Of a stretch of 64,000 bases of DNA, positions 1 through 11,097 are shown one piece after another. The stretch spans positions 52,173,892 through 52,237,891 of the forward strand of contig OY754964.1 in NCBI GenBank assembly GCA_963576475.1, given 5' to 3'. The stretch is from Molanna angustata. Its lineage: Eukaryota > Arthropoda > Insecta > Trichoptera > Molannidae. Numbering within the stretch: position 1 is the first letter of the stretch; the number at the start of each line of letters is the position of its first letter. A program made the position numbers and the translations under genes. The notes below the pieces were generated by a model, which was not told where the DNA came from, searched no databases, and was given only the letters and a program-made list of their open reading frames with translations.

Positions 1-284
1 ATTCCCTTAAATCAGAGATCACTGAACTTTTTCGCTTACAACTACGAGAAACGAGAAATAATCTTAACTTATTTGTATTTTTAAACTTAAGACACTCTGA
101 CGATAATTTTCAACAGACTAATAATGGCCAAGTGAAACAAATTCTAGTGTTTTTATTTATTGTTTTAACACAGTTAGTATACGTTGTCACCATTAGGTGC
201 CATGTCTGCAATGGAGTTCTACAAAGGGCCGTTATCAGTCTTATTACTTGCGTCTACTTTCCGTATTGGAAAATCATCATATTC

Positions 285-479
285 GGCCCTCGTGGCTCAG
301 TTGGTTGGATATCTGACTGCTGATCCAAGGGTCCCGGGTTCGATTCCCGGTGGAGACGATTAATATCGTAAGTCTCCAGAAGGTGGCAACTTGTTATTGG
401 GTGCGTGTTAAATAATTATTTGACATAGCACCTGTTAGTTGCCCGAGAAGCTATATAAAATATAAAATAAAAAATAAAA
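285..479 (+). mobile_element. tRNA-derived SINE, family A, copy 1 (internally deleted)
   Basis: A tRNA-like head carries an A box (GTGGCTCAGTTGGT) and a B box (GGGTTCGATTCCC), as expected for a pol III-transcribed SINE. The body runs to GTTGCCCGAGAAG and an A-rich tail. The hexamer ATATTC flanks it at 279-284 and 480-485 as a likely target-site duplication. Compared with the copy at 20228 it lacks about 45 bp between two GAGAC motifs, which looks like a microhomology deletion. It cannot be a tRNA gene because the head does not close into a full cloverleaf and runs into the SINE body. Confidence 0.85.
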
Positions 480-1247
480 ATATTCTTCTTTTAATTTGAC
501 TTCTCAATGAACAATTCTAGACGGAACTCCATAGCAAATTGGTAAAAATGGTACAAATTCACCATCATGTTTGCTATGACTGTGTGCGTGTATGTTACTT
601 CCATTATGCGACTTGGAAGTAGCTGCACGTTGTCCTATCTGGCGCCACACTCGCTGCACTATCCTCTCGGAAACCCCATTTCTTTATGTTTTGTCAGATG
701 AGCTGCCGCTCCGGTGATGAATAGAGCTACAAGCTCTGAAACTTTCCCAATGGAACGGGGTAAAAGACTACAAATTTCTGTTAATATCCTCTTTGATTTC
801 TTTATGTCACTGTTACAGCAGAAGACATCTGTTCTGAGCCTATTGAGCGTCCTTCAAGTAGGATTATGTACACTGAAACGTCGCGTTGATCCATCGGTCC
901 TGAAGAGGAGTTGTTTATGGTAAAGGAAGCGTGGCTAGCTGAGCATAACATGGCTTAACAAAATATTTAAAAGGTGTGCCAAGTTACTCATAATATAATT
1001 TGAATGTGTTAGGTATTCATGTTATCTGAAACTTGATTCGATGTGAATAAAAATTCCAATAACATTCACACGTGTAAGGCAAAGCATTCTTCTTATGTAG
1101 GTACCTTCACTACTACACCATGTTGCAACCCGATACTTTGGTGATTCAACGATATTTAAAATAATAAATTGAGTTTAAATATGCATTATCACCAAGATAT
1201 CAACTTCGTATTTTAATGCAACAAAAAAGTTACACCTCATATCTTTC

Positions 1248-1398
1248 TTGCGCAAGTGGCGAGTTTATTGACATATTATAACAATTTCTTCCAACTAACC
1301 GGTGTTTTCAACTCAGAGAAGCAATATTTGCGTGAGAAATGAATTTAAATAAATTTCTCCTCTGCTGGGGTATCGAACCAATGGTGTCCTACAAACGT
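1248..1398 (-). mobile_element. SINE-like repeat, family B, copy 1
   Basis: Read on the minus strand it has a B-box-like motif (TTGGTTCGATACCCC), a body that includes CTAACCGGTG-like sequence (plus strand), and a 3' end CTCGCCACTTGCGCAAG. Related sequence occurs near 11098, 11918, 15313, 48925 and 49917. The family is recognised from within-window similarity plus the tRNA-like box; its full length is unclear. Confidence 0.6.
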
Positions 1399-1976
1399 TC
1401 TAAAAACTTTTTTTTTAATATGCTTTCATAGTTGGAAACCACTTGAATCTTACACCATTATATTTTTAATTTCCTTTACATTATTCTTCTTGCGTTTATA
1501 CCAATTGAAAAAAATGACTTGTACAGTACAACAAGACCCCATTTTTAATTAAATGTAATAAATTATTTTTATTCCAAACTGTGGTATGACATTTTTAGAA
1601 AAAATACACCAAGGTCATTTTAAATAATAAACTATGTTATTTATAAAGTCCGATAATGGTAATTAGACTGTCTTATGTGTAGATACAAGAGAAGTCTTAA
1701 AACTTTTATATCTATAGAGACGAAGAGCAAGAATCTAGTCCAGGTTTGAAATATTAGCGAATATTTATATTTTCGAATATTCTGTTTGTACAATTACGCA
1801 ATGTATTTGATAAATAAATTCAAATACGGAACATGTTAAAGAAATATACATAATCTAGTGTGAAACGAATATAATTTATAACAATTTGGAATATATGAAA
1901 AGACTACTTTGTACCCCTTGATTAATTGTTTTCTTTATCATAGATAAGGTCTTATCACGTTTCTTAATAATAATGT

Positions 1977-2215
1977 CGGCCTTCGTGGCTCAGTTGGTTG
2001 GGTGTCTGACAGTCTGACTGTTGATACAAAGGTCCCGGGTTCGATTCCCGGTGGAGACACAGTTTTTAATTGTGTTTTCAGTTTGGATCTGTGTGACGAT
2101 TAATATCGTAAGTCTCCAGAATGTGGCAACTTGTTATTGGGAGCGTGTTAGATTAATATTTGACATAGTACCTGTTAGTTGCCCGAGAAGCGATATTAAC
2201 GAAAGAAATAATAAC
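1977..2215 (+). mobile_element. tRNA-derived SINE, family A, copy 2
   Basis: Same head, B box and body as the copies at 285 and 20228, ending with TTGCCCGAGAAG. The anticodon-arm region has a small duplication (GTCTGACAGTCTGAC) that lengthens the A-to-B spacing. The middle segment (ACAGTTTTTAATTGTG) that copy 1 lost is present. The small ORF running through it has no coding meaning. Confidence 0.85.
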
Positions 2216-2819
2216 TTAATTAAGTACATAGGTATTCATAAAACCTACTGTGACTGGCTTTCAGCGCTAGGATCGCGTCTCAAATACCTAACATATAACC
2301 ATACGACAAGTAAGTAATAATATTCAATTAATTATGTGTTTGAAAATGAAATATTGGAAGCACAATTACATAATATGGGTGCCATAAGCGTTCCAAAAAA
2401 ATTTATAAATCTTCCTTATAAAGAATGCTTTGACAAATAAAAATTAGACAAAGGAAACTTAGCAAGATATTGGTGACGCAGGATCAGAAAATAAATTAAA
2501 AAATGGGGCAACGCTTTATGAGGCATTGAAGGGTGTTTAGACAAAATGACAGGACAATTAGTTGTGCAAAATGACCTCCTGGAGAGAAACGATATCAATT
2601 TGTAGACAATGGAATTAGACAGCAGAAGACAAGACATATAGGTACCTACCCGTCTTTCTTAATTCAATTTCCATCTACCTACTTTTACATAATTTACTAT
2701 TACAAAGACTGACCTCGTTGCGACGCACAAAGGGGCTAATGTTGTTTGTATGAAATTAACTGTATAAAAAATAAATTAAAGAGAATAGACACATTAATAA
2801 AACGTATTAGCCACTTTTC

Positions 2820-3700
2820 AGGGCTACGTTCACATTGAATGCCGAGTGCACTTAGTGACGCTCTAAGCCGTTCATAATGACCGGAAACAGATGCTCGAAA
2901 GACACTCTGTGGCGCTCAGATTGAACGTCGAGTGTACGCACCGAACGCTCGGTAAAATTGTCGGGTGAAAAACGCTCTGACAGTTATAGTATTTGTGTTG
3001 ACATCTATTTTAAGTCCCCATATGCGGAGCGGGTGGTGGTGGAAGAAAAAAAAGACTTCTATTTTATCTGTAGAATGATGACTTCTATTGATTTTTGTGG
3101 TATCTATTATTTAATTATTAAAAATCCTTTTTTACAAGTATAATAATATCAGAATAGGTACAATATAACTTTATACAGTACCTAGGTAGTTATTAAGTTA
3201 AAAGTTAAAGTTCAAGTTATTAGTGTATACATTTATATATTTTAATTTGTGGATTAGGCTACTCTACTAGGCTATGCCTGTCCCAGAGTAGCGTTATATA
3301 AATCATTTCTATTATTTTTATTCTAATAGTGTTAATTTTTATAAGGTTAAGTGGTAAGTTAAAGTGATATAGAGGTGCAAGTTTATGTTTTAGTGTCAGT
3401 TGACATTATTTATGATGACAATATGCATTCACAAGGAGGTTAATTTATAAAAATATCATTCAACAATTTCCAATAATAGGTAAGAGACCATTATTTATAC
3501 CAATTATTGTCTTTCGATGAAAATATAACCTAAAAGGAGACATGTATGATAAGTGACATTCGACATTTAAAACGCCCGATGCTGCGTTCATATTGAAACG
3601 CCGCTCGAAAGCGTTCAGTGAGATTGGTATGAAAAACGCCATAATCTGCAACTTCAGGTACATTCGGCGCCCGACGTCGAGCGTTGTATCTGAACACAGT
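2820..3700. repeat. Two related CG-richer repeat fragments
   Basis: Segments at about 2820-2965 and 3575-3700 share themes such as CGTTCA(C/T)ATTGAA near their start, several CGCTC/GAGCG words and GTGAAAAACGC or ATGAAAAACGC. They contrast with the AT-rich surroundings. They resemble MITE-type elements with CGTTC-rich termini, but I cannot define matching ends. The second directly abuts the foldback MITE at 3704. The sequence between them (about 2970-3570) shows no recognised feature. Confidence 0.35.
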
Positions 3701-3703
3701 CCA

Positions 3704-3897
3704 AGGGGGTAAGTCTGGTACAATCGGCGAAATCAAAACCTTCGTGATTACCCATATCATGGATATAATTATTGTATGGAGTTCTACAATATCATTAGAT
3801 GTCATAGAACTCCATACTACATCCATGATAATTATATCCATGTTATGGGTAATCACTAGGGTTTTGATTTCGCTGGTTGAACGAGACTTGCCTCCCT
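3704..3897. mobile_element. Foldback MITE, copy 1
   Basis: The segment is one long imperfect palindrome. It opens with GGGGGTAAGTCTGGTACAAT, closes with the inverted counterpart, and its centre is ATGGAGTTCTAC...ATAGAACTCCAT. Six copies occur in this window (3704, 5508, 9993, 22791, 33605, 35850). No ORF is plausible, so it must be non-autonomous. The outer CAGGGGGGCAAG seen in other copies recalls hAT-type ends (CAGGG), but no 8 bp target duplication is visible, so the superfamily is open. Confidence 0.85.
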
Positions 3898-4097
3898 GGA
3901 TATACTGAAATAAATATGATGAATAAACTTATGTTTATTAAGTTATTTTTCTAAATCTATTACAATAGATATTTTTATGGATTGTTACTTTGTCGAGATT
4001 TTTAATAATTTGAATCACGAATGTTTGGAGTAACACATATAGGAAGAAGTCATTGCTGGATGTACCAAATTAAAAAACACGAAAAAATTTAACATTG

Positions 4098-4262
4098 TGT
4101 AGGCAAAGAGAAACGGACGCCATATTCTTCATCAACATTAACACATCGCCCTATACATGTTCGTCTGTTGTTAAAATGCTGCTTACATTCCTCTCTTCCA
4201 GAATAACGTTCACATGGCAGAGCCATTCTTTTCTTGGACGGCCCCGACCTTATTTTAAGCTA
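4098..4262 (-). pseudogene. LINE reverse transcriptase C-terminal relic (ATGT-tailed family)
   Basis: Minus-strand reading gives pieces matching the C-terminus of the 13485-14018 LINE: a GRPR-like stretch, NRRTCIGRCVNVDEE and a final SLPT, in several frames. It is therefore a decayed, frameshifted copy. The 3' tail is not preserved. Assignment rests on similarity to the better copy in this window. Confidence 0.6.
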
Positions 4263-5171
4263 CAAATATTTAACAAAGCGTCTGCTTCTTCCTCAGGACG
4301 GATGACGATTAATTACGTTCGATGAAATGTCACAAGTGAACATTCTCTTCGAATCAAAGTAAGTTCAGCTCATGTCGGACAGTCATTTGTTTTGATGCTA
4401 TTGTTGGATTGTGACAAATGATATGATTTTAAATCGAATATAATCAGAAGTTGAATGTAAAGATAAATAGTTGACTTCCACTCAATATACATCTCCAAAC
4501 TGTCCAGTTAAGCGATTAGTTTCTTCGCCTATTTTCATCAACTGATGAGCCATGAATGAAATATATAGTTTACCAAACGATGCGTACTAAAGTCGGGATT
4601 AACTGGGAAAATAATGTGTCTGATAATGTTCAATAAGAAAACAATCACACAATGTAAGACAGATTGATTAGTTACAAATTTAAAGCATAAATCTTACTAT
4701 GAAAGTTGTAATAGTTGGATATAATATACAGGTAGTTGATATTAAAAGTTTTTATAATATAACTTTAAAAGAATGTCAAATATTAAAAAAAAGATATTTA
4801 AAGGTAAAAATTTGCTGTGCTTTTACAAAGATGACTAAGAAAGTAGAGTTTTTTTTAACAGATTTACAGTTATTTTATTCTGTCAATGTAAATTTTATAA
4901 ATTTTGTGCTGTCTTGATTTGATCTGAGACTCGACTGAATAAAGATATGACTGACGGATCATACCTATGCTTCCCAAGTATTCCCAAGATATACTATTTC
5001 AGATTATTTGTACAGTTAATAAATAAAAATGACAAGATACAATATGGAGGTATACGTATTTATTGATCTGTGTACAATAGTTAAGTTTATATTGTTTAGA
5101 TACTTTTTAAAAATGCAAATATGTAGATACAACCTATATGTCTCCTGTGAAATATAGTAATATGAACACTG

Positions 5172-5265
5172 CTAGCCCTAGAACAGGTATACCTAGTTAG
5201 GCAGCATATATCTATTTTTAATGACGATTATTTAAATGATGTGATAAAGAAATAAATAAAGAAAT
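5172..5265 (+). mobile_element. LINE 3'-end remnant (GCTAGCCCTAGAACAGG type)
   Basis: GCTAGCCCTAGAACAGG followed by CCTAGTTRGGCAGCA and an A-rich AATAAA-type tail recurs at 59828-59935. The pairing of a conserved 3' segment with an A-rich tail suggests a retrotransposon 3' UTR. No coding part is attached, so only the extreme end was copied. Confidence 0.5.
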
Positions 5266-5507
5266 AAAAAATAAAACAAATACTTCTAAAGAAACTATGT
5301 ACATTATAGTTTCTCAACCGCATTCAGACACAAATTATGAGGAGGCCTTAGACCTCATTTTCCTCCTTATATAATTTCAAATATAGAGAAAAAATTGATG
5401 CTTGAAGTATTCTCAATCTTCATATTTGCCTCTGAATACAGATTATCATGTGTTTAGTTTTGTATTCTTTTTATTAACTTAATCATGCTATTTTACCGAG
5501 TTTACCT

Positions 5508-5674
5508 CAGGGGGGCAAGTCTGGTCAACCGTCGAAAACAAAACCATCCAAGTTTACCAATACCATGAATATAATTATCTTATGGAGCTCTATAACATCT
5601 TAAGATATTTTAGAACTCCATATGATAATTATATCCATGATTTTATTTCGCCGATCGACTAGACTTGACACCCA
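5508..5674. mobile_element. Foldback MITE, copy 2
   Basis: Begins CAGGGGGGCAAGTCTGG and ends with a decayed inverted copy (AGACTTGACACCC). The central hairpin around ATGGAGCTCTATAACATC is recognisable. About 25 bp shorter than copy 1, with losses near the right arm, so it is an older or damaged copy. Confidence 0.8.
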
Positions 5675-5744
5675 TACCTCACTTATACACTCACTCAATA
5701 AATAACTTTTCACGATATGACTAAAATTATTCACGATATGAAAA

Positions 5745-6139
5745 TAGTCTTCTTCTTCTTTCATTAGGCCTAGGGCCTGTTTAATGTTGCATTTTCAGCC
5801 TCCTGCGTGATGTGGACTGCCAACTATATCTCGCCATCTTTTTAGTGGACGTCCTCGTGGCCGAGACTCCTCCGGTACGTTGTCTCGGGCTATCTTTGGG
5901 ATCATATCTTCGGACATGCGGCTGACGTGTTCATTCCAGTACCTTCTTCTTTGGCGCCCCCATCTTATGATGTCCTCAGCTTCGCAAATTCTTCGGATCT
6001 CTGTATTCCTGACTCTATCACGAAGACTTTTGCCAGCTATGCATCGCAGTATTTTCATTTCACTGGTGCGCATAAGTTGTTTGGTATGGACCGTATCAGC
6101 TCTGGATTCAATGGCGTATGTTAGGATATAATAGTCCAC
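5745..6139 (-). pseudogene. Non-LTR retrotransposon RT C-terminus, (GAA)n-tailed
   Basis: The minus-strand reading of 5795-6139 (114 aa) gives SRADTVHTKQLMRTSEMKIL, DRVRNTEIRRICEAEDIIRW, RRRYWNEHVSRM and RPRGRPLKRWRDIVG. This is the usual layout of the thumb and C-terminal region of insect LINE reverse transcriptases, with a GRP-x-KRWRD box near the end. Downstream on the same strand come GGCCCTAGGCCTAATG and a (GAA)n tail, the expected 3' end. No catalytic YADD box remains: the copy is 5'-truncated and cannot transpose itself. A second (GAA)-tailed relic faces it head-to-head at 6218. Clade not assigned. Confidence 0.8.
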
Positions 6140-6217
6140 GAAATAAAAATCGAATGATAATCATAACTAGGTAAACTAAAATATTAATTAAATCAATAAA
6201 TCACAAGAAAAACTTTC

Positions 6218-6484
6218 ATAGATCGTGTTCGCAATGTTGAAATAAAACATATGGAAAAGAGGACATTGTTCGGTGGAGTAGATCCAGAAGAAGACATTGG
6301 AGGGATCACGTAGCCAGGATGGACAGTGATAAACTTGCGTATATAGCAGCTAATTTCTGCTATATATTTTTTACTACTAGTCGTCGTCTTCCCAGAAAAT
6401 AAAGGAAAGTTGGACTTCGTCATCTCAGGAGGCATTGTTTTTGAATAACAAACCAAAAGGTCTACTAAAGGAAGAAGAAGAAAT
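6218..6484 (+). pseudogene. Non-LTR RT C-terminal relic, (GAA)n-tailed, plus strand
   Basis: With one or more frameshifts the plus strand reads DRVRNVEIK, then EDIVRWSRSRRRHWRDHVAR and MDSDKLAY, the same family as the element at 5745-6139. After that it diverges and ends in GGAAGAAGAAGAA. The reading needs frame changes, so it is dead. It lies about 80 bp from its inverted relative, head-to-head. Confidence 0.7.
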
Positions 6485-7187
6485 TAAACTGTTTATTGTA
6501 CGTATTCTATATTTTTTTAAGATAACATTATTTTTATCAAAATCATTTACCAAAATTTTTATGAACTTATAATTTACTTATACATTAACCAAATAAATAA
6601 AAAAAATAAATTGGTAATTGAATAGCAATGTGATGTTAATTACCAATACATAGCGTAACTTATATAGATAAGCGTAACTATATATGCATATAGTGAGATA
6701 GAATTAGCACATAATAAGGGGAGAGTGGTGTTTGTTGTATGTAGAAATACGATACTAAGATTGTATTGATGAAATAATCTCTGTTGTGTTTGTGTGTGTG
6801 AGAGTGGGGGGATGCTGCGACGGGGGGCGTCTGTGTCAATCAATAGGAAGTAACCTCGGGGCGTCGCGACGACCTGACCCATACTCGACGTCCGTCGCCC
6901 AATTCATTTACCCCAAATAAACGACTTAGGCCTTCTTAAATACGCATTTCATTAAATGTCTTTATTCAATTTACAAAAAAATATGTCCTTACAATTTCCT
7001 AAATAATATGAACAAAGTATTTAGCCATTTAAAATAATTTGAGTTATTGTAAACTACCCACGAATAAACTTTTTAAAACGACTAGTTCTAAAGCGACTGC
7101 TTCTACTTCAGGAAGGATGACAACTAAAGTTCATGGTCAAACAAAACGGATAAGTTTATGACAATTGTTTTAAGTATCTCAATATAT

Positions 7188-7286
7188 ATTTTTATAGGAG
7201 AACCGATGAATCAAGCATGAACAGGGCTTACGATCAATCATCGGCTGGTTTACTTAATCACTTTAAACACTTGCGCAACGTTCAAC
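7188..7286 (+). repeat. Dispersed repeat F, copy 1
   Basis: The words GGAGAACCG, ACAGGGCTTACGA, CATCGGCTGGTTTAC and TTGCGCAACGTT occur here in the same order as on the minus strand of 58556-58650. Two copies in opposite orientation within 52 kb show it is a dispersed element. I see no tRNA box, terminal repeat or ORF, so its class is unknown. Confidence 0.55.
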
Positions 7287-7906
7287 AAATATGTTTTTTA
7301 TTGATTTTGTCAATCCAAATTTTGGAAATTATACGTATTCGATATCATACATCGCAAAATAAGTCGGGGACTCTATCACCATCTATCGAATGACGATGAA
7401 ATTTATGTTCATTTTCATTTCTATAAAAATATTCAAAAATGAGTTCAAATATGAAAACTGTTAAAAATGTGCAATAAAGCCTTAAGATATTTCTTATTGA
7501 CATTTAGAACCAAACACCATATTTCCCTTAGTATTTACTTCACGTCAAATAGATTTAGGGGAGAAATTCACCATGGAAATGCATGAAAAGATGTATCCAT
7601 ATTGAAAAATATAAGCGGTGAACTACTTAAAATAACACACGATAGTGAATGAAACGGGACATGAATTCAAACGAGAGTAAGAAGTATGTATGTAAGTTTA
7701 TTGTTTATTGTTTATTGTTATATTATAAAACATAGGCTTGAGATAAGCGCTTGTTCTCGTCAATTGCATTATCAAAAAATAGATATTATCAGCATATATC
7801 AAAATACATTATATCACCAGAAATTATCAAAATACATCACATTGTCACAAATACATCAGCAGAAAAGGAAAAAAAAACATGACATATAAAATTAAATTAA
7901 ATAAAC

Positions 7907-8287
7907 AATTAATCGACGCCAATCGGAATGTAAAGAGTTTCGATTGGCATCTTGTCAAAAACACAATAAAAGTAAACAACATTATCAGAAGGCAGTGAAT
8001 GGGCAAAGCTATTCATACATTTCATAATAAAATATTATAAACACAAAATATATTAAAGTCGTCCTGATGACGCTTGAGTAAATTTACTTTTCACAATTGA
8101 GTAAAGAATTAATCGACGCCAATCGGAATGTAAAGAGTTTCGATTGGCATCTTGTGAAAGACATAATAAAAAGTAAACAACATTATCAGAAGGCAGTGAA
8201 TGGGCAAAGCTATACATACATTTCATAATAAAATAATACAAACACAAAATATATTAAAGTCGTCCTGATGACGCTTGAGCAAATTCA
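7907..8287 (-). repeat. Direct 200 bp duplication of a LINE 3' UTR
   Basis: AATTAATCGACGCCAATCGG starts at 7907 and again at 8107, and the following ~180 bp match closely. Both copies lie immediately downstream (minus strand) of the LINE C-terminal ORF at 8285-8647, so this is its 3' UTR present twice. Each unit contains a small stem formed by GCCAATCG and CGATTGGC. Confidence 0.8.
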
Positions 8288-8647
8288 CTCCCATGGCTTA
8301 CTATCTTCCAAATATTCTGATATATTATAATAGGCTTTCTTAAGAAGCTTTTGTTTAACATAATTCTTGAATTTTGAAAATGATAACTCAACCACGTCAC
8401 TTGGTAATTTATTATAAAAACGTACGGTCTGACCTATGAATGATTTATTAACTTTATGTAGCCTAGTAGTGGGAACAACGAGTTTATTCCTACTTCTGGT
8501 ATTATAATTATGATTATCATAATTTTTTTTATACACTTTTAAGTTTTTATGTGCATACATAATGTTTTCGTAAATATATTGGCAAGGCAAAGTCATTATA
8601 TTGATTTCTTTAAATTTACTTTTAAGAGATATAAGTATGCAAGACAA
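8285..8647 (-). pseudogene. Non-LTR retrotransposon C-terminal fragment
   Basis: 120 codons are open. The reading contains ITMLP-type LPCQYIYENIMYAHKNLK, NYNTRSRNKLVVPTTRL, GQTVRFYNKLPSDV and a final KKAYYNISEYLED. This pattern (NTR-x-R, YNKLP, a closing YY) is typical of the last ~120 residues of jockey/CR1-like insect LINE ORF2 proteins. Polymerase and endonuclease domains are missing, so it is a 5'-truncated insertion, with its start an internal Met. The 3' UTR follows and is duplicated. Upstream (8650-8888) a further open stretch on this strand is not convincingly RT. Confidence 0.7.
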
Positions 8648-9094
8648 GATAAAAAAATAAGAGATTTCCCAAACTAATGCAGTACGAATGAAAAATGAGT
8701 CGATTGTTGACGAAACTAAATTCCGTCAGTTTATGAAATTCAAATATTTTTCTATTTGACAATTTTTGAGCAAGATTATTAAAAAGACAGAGCGAGACTG
8801 AAATACTTCGATTCTCTCCATATTTTTCCAGTTGTAATAGAGTATCTAACATAAATGTATAGAGTATCAAATAAAATGTTTCACCCAATACAAAATGTTC
8901 TATTTGATGCCAATGTAGTTGGTGAACAGATTATCTTTGAATGACGAAACATGTCATTAAAACACGAATTTATATATACTAAGTTATTTTAATGATTTAA
9001 ATATTTTGATAAAATAGAAAAGTTCTTAAATCAATTTTTCACTGGTTGCAACTAGTTTTAGTTTTTTTTGCTTGTCATTCATGAAGTAAAAAAA

Positions 9095-9510
9095 AAAATT
9101 AGTTCGTTGACAGACAATTCTTTGTGAAACCCAGTGTTGAATTAAGATAAAACATTTAAATTAGTTGGTTGACAGACAATTTTTGGTGAAACCCAATATA
9201 GACTTCATTTAAAGCAAAAAAAAATTAATTAGTTCGTTGACAGACATTTTTTAGTGAAACCCAATGTTGACTTCAATAAAACATTTTAATATATTCGTTT
9301 ACAGACAGTTCTTGATGACACCCAATAACTGAAATGAAATTTTTAAATAAATAAGTGCGTTGACAGACAATTTTTGGTGAAACCCAAAGTTGACTTGGAT
9401 AAAACATATAAATTATTTCGTTGACAGCCAACTCTTAGTAAAACTGAACGATGACATATTATAACATTTCAATTAGTTTGTTGACAGAAAATTATTGGTG
9501 AATCCCTTGA
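9095..9510. repeat. Degenerate minisatellite, ~62-69 bp unit, about 7 copies
   Basis: CGTTGACAGACAATT-like starts recur near 9104, 9166, 9235, 9297, 9359, 9420 and 9480, each followed by TTGGTGAAACCCAA-like sequence and an A-rich spacer. Units differ by substitutions and small indels, so the array is old. The fixed core (GTTGACAG then GTGAAACCC) is better kept than the spacer. Confidence 0.85.
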
Positions 9511-9992
9511 AGTTTTATTTTTTTATTATTATTTATTTGATAAAGAAAAAATATGATACATAATACAATCAGAGTTTACACTCGGGTTTTGGAGGGGGTT
9601 CTTCAAATCAAGTAGGTACCTACCATATCATCACATAAAAATCCAAATCTATAAATATTTATATATAACATAGTGAAAGTATTCAAAACCCTAAGATATC
9701 CTACAGCAATCTTATATAGTTTGAGCAAAAATAAAAAATAAATCAAAAATAAACAAAAAAGAGACGCACCCAATGTAATGGATAACTAAAAATAAAACAT
9801 GATACTTATGATAATAAAATTAGAAATACAAAAACATATTATGTGAATAAACAACAGTATTAAACAATTCTAACATCAGGTCTAGGTTGTAGATAAGTAA
9901 ATTGATTAATAATACTATGTTACTAGTATCGATGTTGCGATACCAATATTAAGTAATGAGAGATTTGATTGTGTGTCTATTTTTGAAAAACC

Positions 9993-10416
9993 AGGGGGGC
10001 AAGTCTGGTTCAATCGGCGAAATCAAAACCACCGTGATTACCCATATCATGGATATAATTATTATATACATACATACATACATACCATCACGCCATGTCC
10101 CTTACGGGGTAGGCAGAGAGAACCGAACGCCACTTACTTCTATCTTGACATACATTCATCGCCTCGACAACATTCATACATCGTCTTATACATGTCCGTC
10201 TGTTGTTCACGCTTCTAAAATTTCCTTCTTTCAAAATACCGTTCACATGAACGTGCCATCCCTTCCTTGGGCGGCCCCGACCTCTCATTCCTCAATTATT
10301 ATATGGAGTTCTACAATATCTTCAGATGTCATAGAACTCTTTACTATAATTTTATCCATGATATGTGTAATCTCTGGGGTTTTGATTTCGCCGGTCGAAC
10401 CAGACTTGCCCCCCAG
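9993..10416. mobile_element. Foldback MITE, copy 3, interrupted by a LINE
   Basis: The left arm CAGGGGGGCAAGTCTGG and the right arm CCAGACTTGCCCCCC frame the same palindrome as the other copies. It is split at its AATTATTATAT sequence by a 226 bp LINE fragment at 10068-10293. Removing the insert and one copy of the 11 bp duplication restores a normal ~187 bp MITE, so the MITE is older than the LINE insertion. Confidence 0.9.
10068..10293 (-). pseudogene. 5'-truncated LINE inside MITE (ATGT-tailed family)
   Basis: The minus strand encodes the last 66 residues of the RT, including RGRGRPRKGWHVHVN, NRRTCIRRCMNVVEA and WRSVLSAYPVRDMA, then TGATGG and an (ATGT)n tail at the left edge. Target duplication AATTATTATAT flanks it at 10057-10067 and 10294-10304. 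It is the same family as 13485-14018 and close in sequence. Only the C-terminus was copied, so the copy is inert. Confidence 0.9.
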
Positions 10417-10689
10417 ATGAAGTATCGAACTTATATCTCCCATTCAGCTCATTATAACATTTTACACATAGGTAAGTGTAGCGTAGTTGTCCTCAATAAA
10501 GGTAGTTTTATGTCATTAAATATATTCAAAAAATGCTTAGGCAAAAGTATCTATCTGATAATACCTGATGTATTCTTCCTCTCCTTTTCCTTTTGTTTTC
10601 CTATCATTACTATGAACTGTTTTTATATTCAATATTTTTTTTTCTGTTATTTTTATTTTTTTTATTAGTATAGTACACATTTTACTGAA

Positions 10690-10795
10690 TATTAATATCA
10701 ACTATGGTTGGTTGGAAGATATTGCCGTTTGGCAATAAACCCACCAGTGTACAAATTATATGCACAAGCAGTTGCAAATAAATAAATGACTTGAG
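10690..10795 (+). mobile_element. Jockey-like LINE 3' UTR remnant
   Basis: GGTTGGTTGGAAGATATTGC, a GGCAATAA palindromic spot, CCAGTGTAC and an AATAAATAAATGA tail follow the pattern of insect jockey-like LINE 3' UTRs. A close relative lies at 53650-53762. No coding region is attached. Confidence 0.5.
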
Positions 10796-11097
10796 CTATA
10801 TGTTTCTATTCTGTGTAAAGAATCTGTCTATTGTATGTATCATATAATACGAGAAAATATGTAGGTATATTACCTTCAGACATCTTCATGCAACGTAAAG
10901 CGATCAACATTGGAAGGTATTGGAAGAGCAGAAGAAACACAGAGGTAAAACCACCCCACTTCTATCACCCCTATCAAAGATGAAAACATGCACATATATC
11001 AAGGATGACACTTTTGCTCTCCTAGACACTGAACGCATTTAATCTCATTTATAAATTCAAACCTATTAAATTTGTTATTTATTTACGACAACTTCCT

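Noticed and set aside
285..360. tRNA gene (also at 1977, 20228, 27517)
   Set aside because: A and B boxes are present but no acceptor stem closes, and the sequence runs into a repeated SINE body with target duplications.
6640..6900. GC-rich patch with CTCGGGGCGTCGCGACGACC as an rRNA or CpG promoter
   Set aside because: It does not resemble conserved rRNA, and no ORF or transcript signal follows; unexplained but not supportable.
8622..8888. 88-codon minus-strand ORF as the upstream part of the LINE at 8285
   Set aside because: It is adjacent and on the same strand, but I cannot match any RT block in it.
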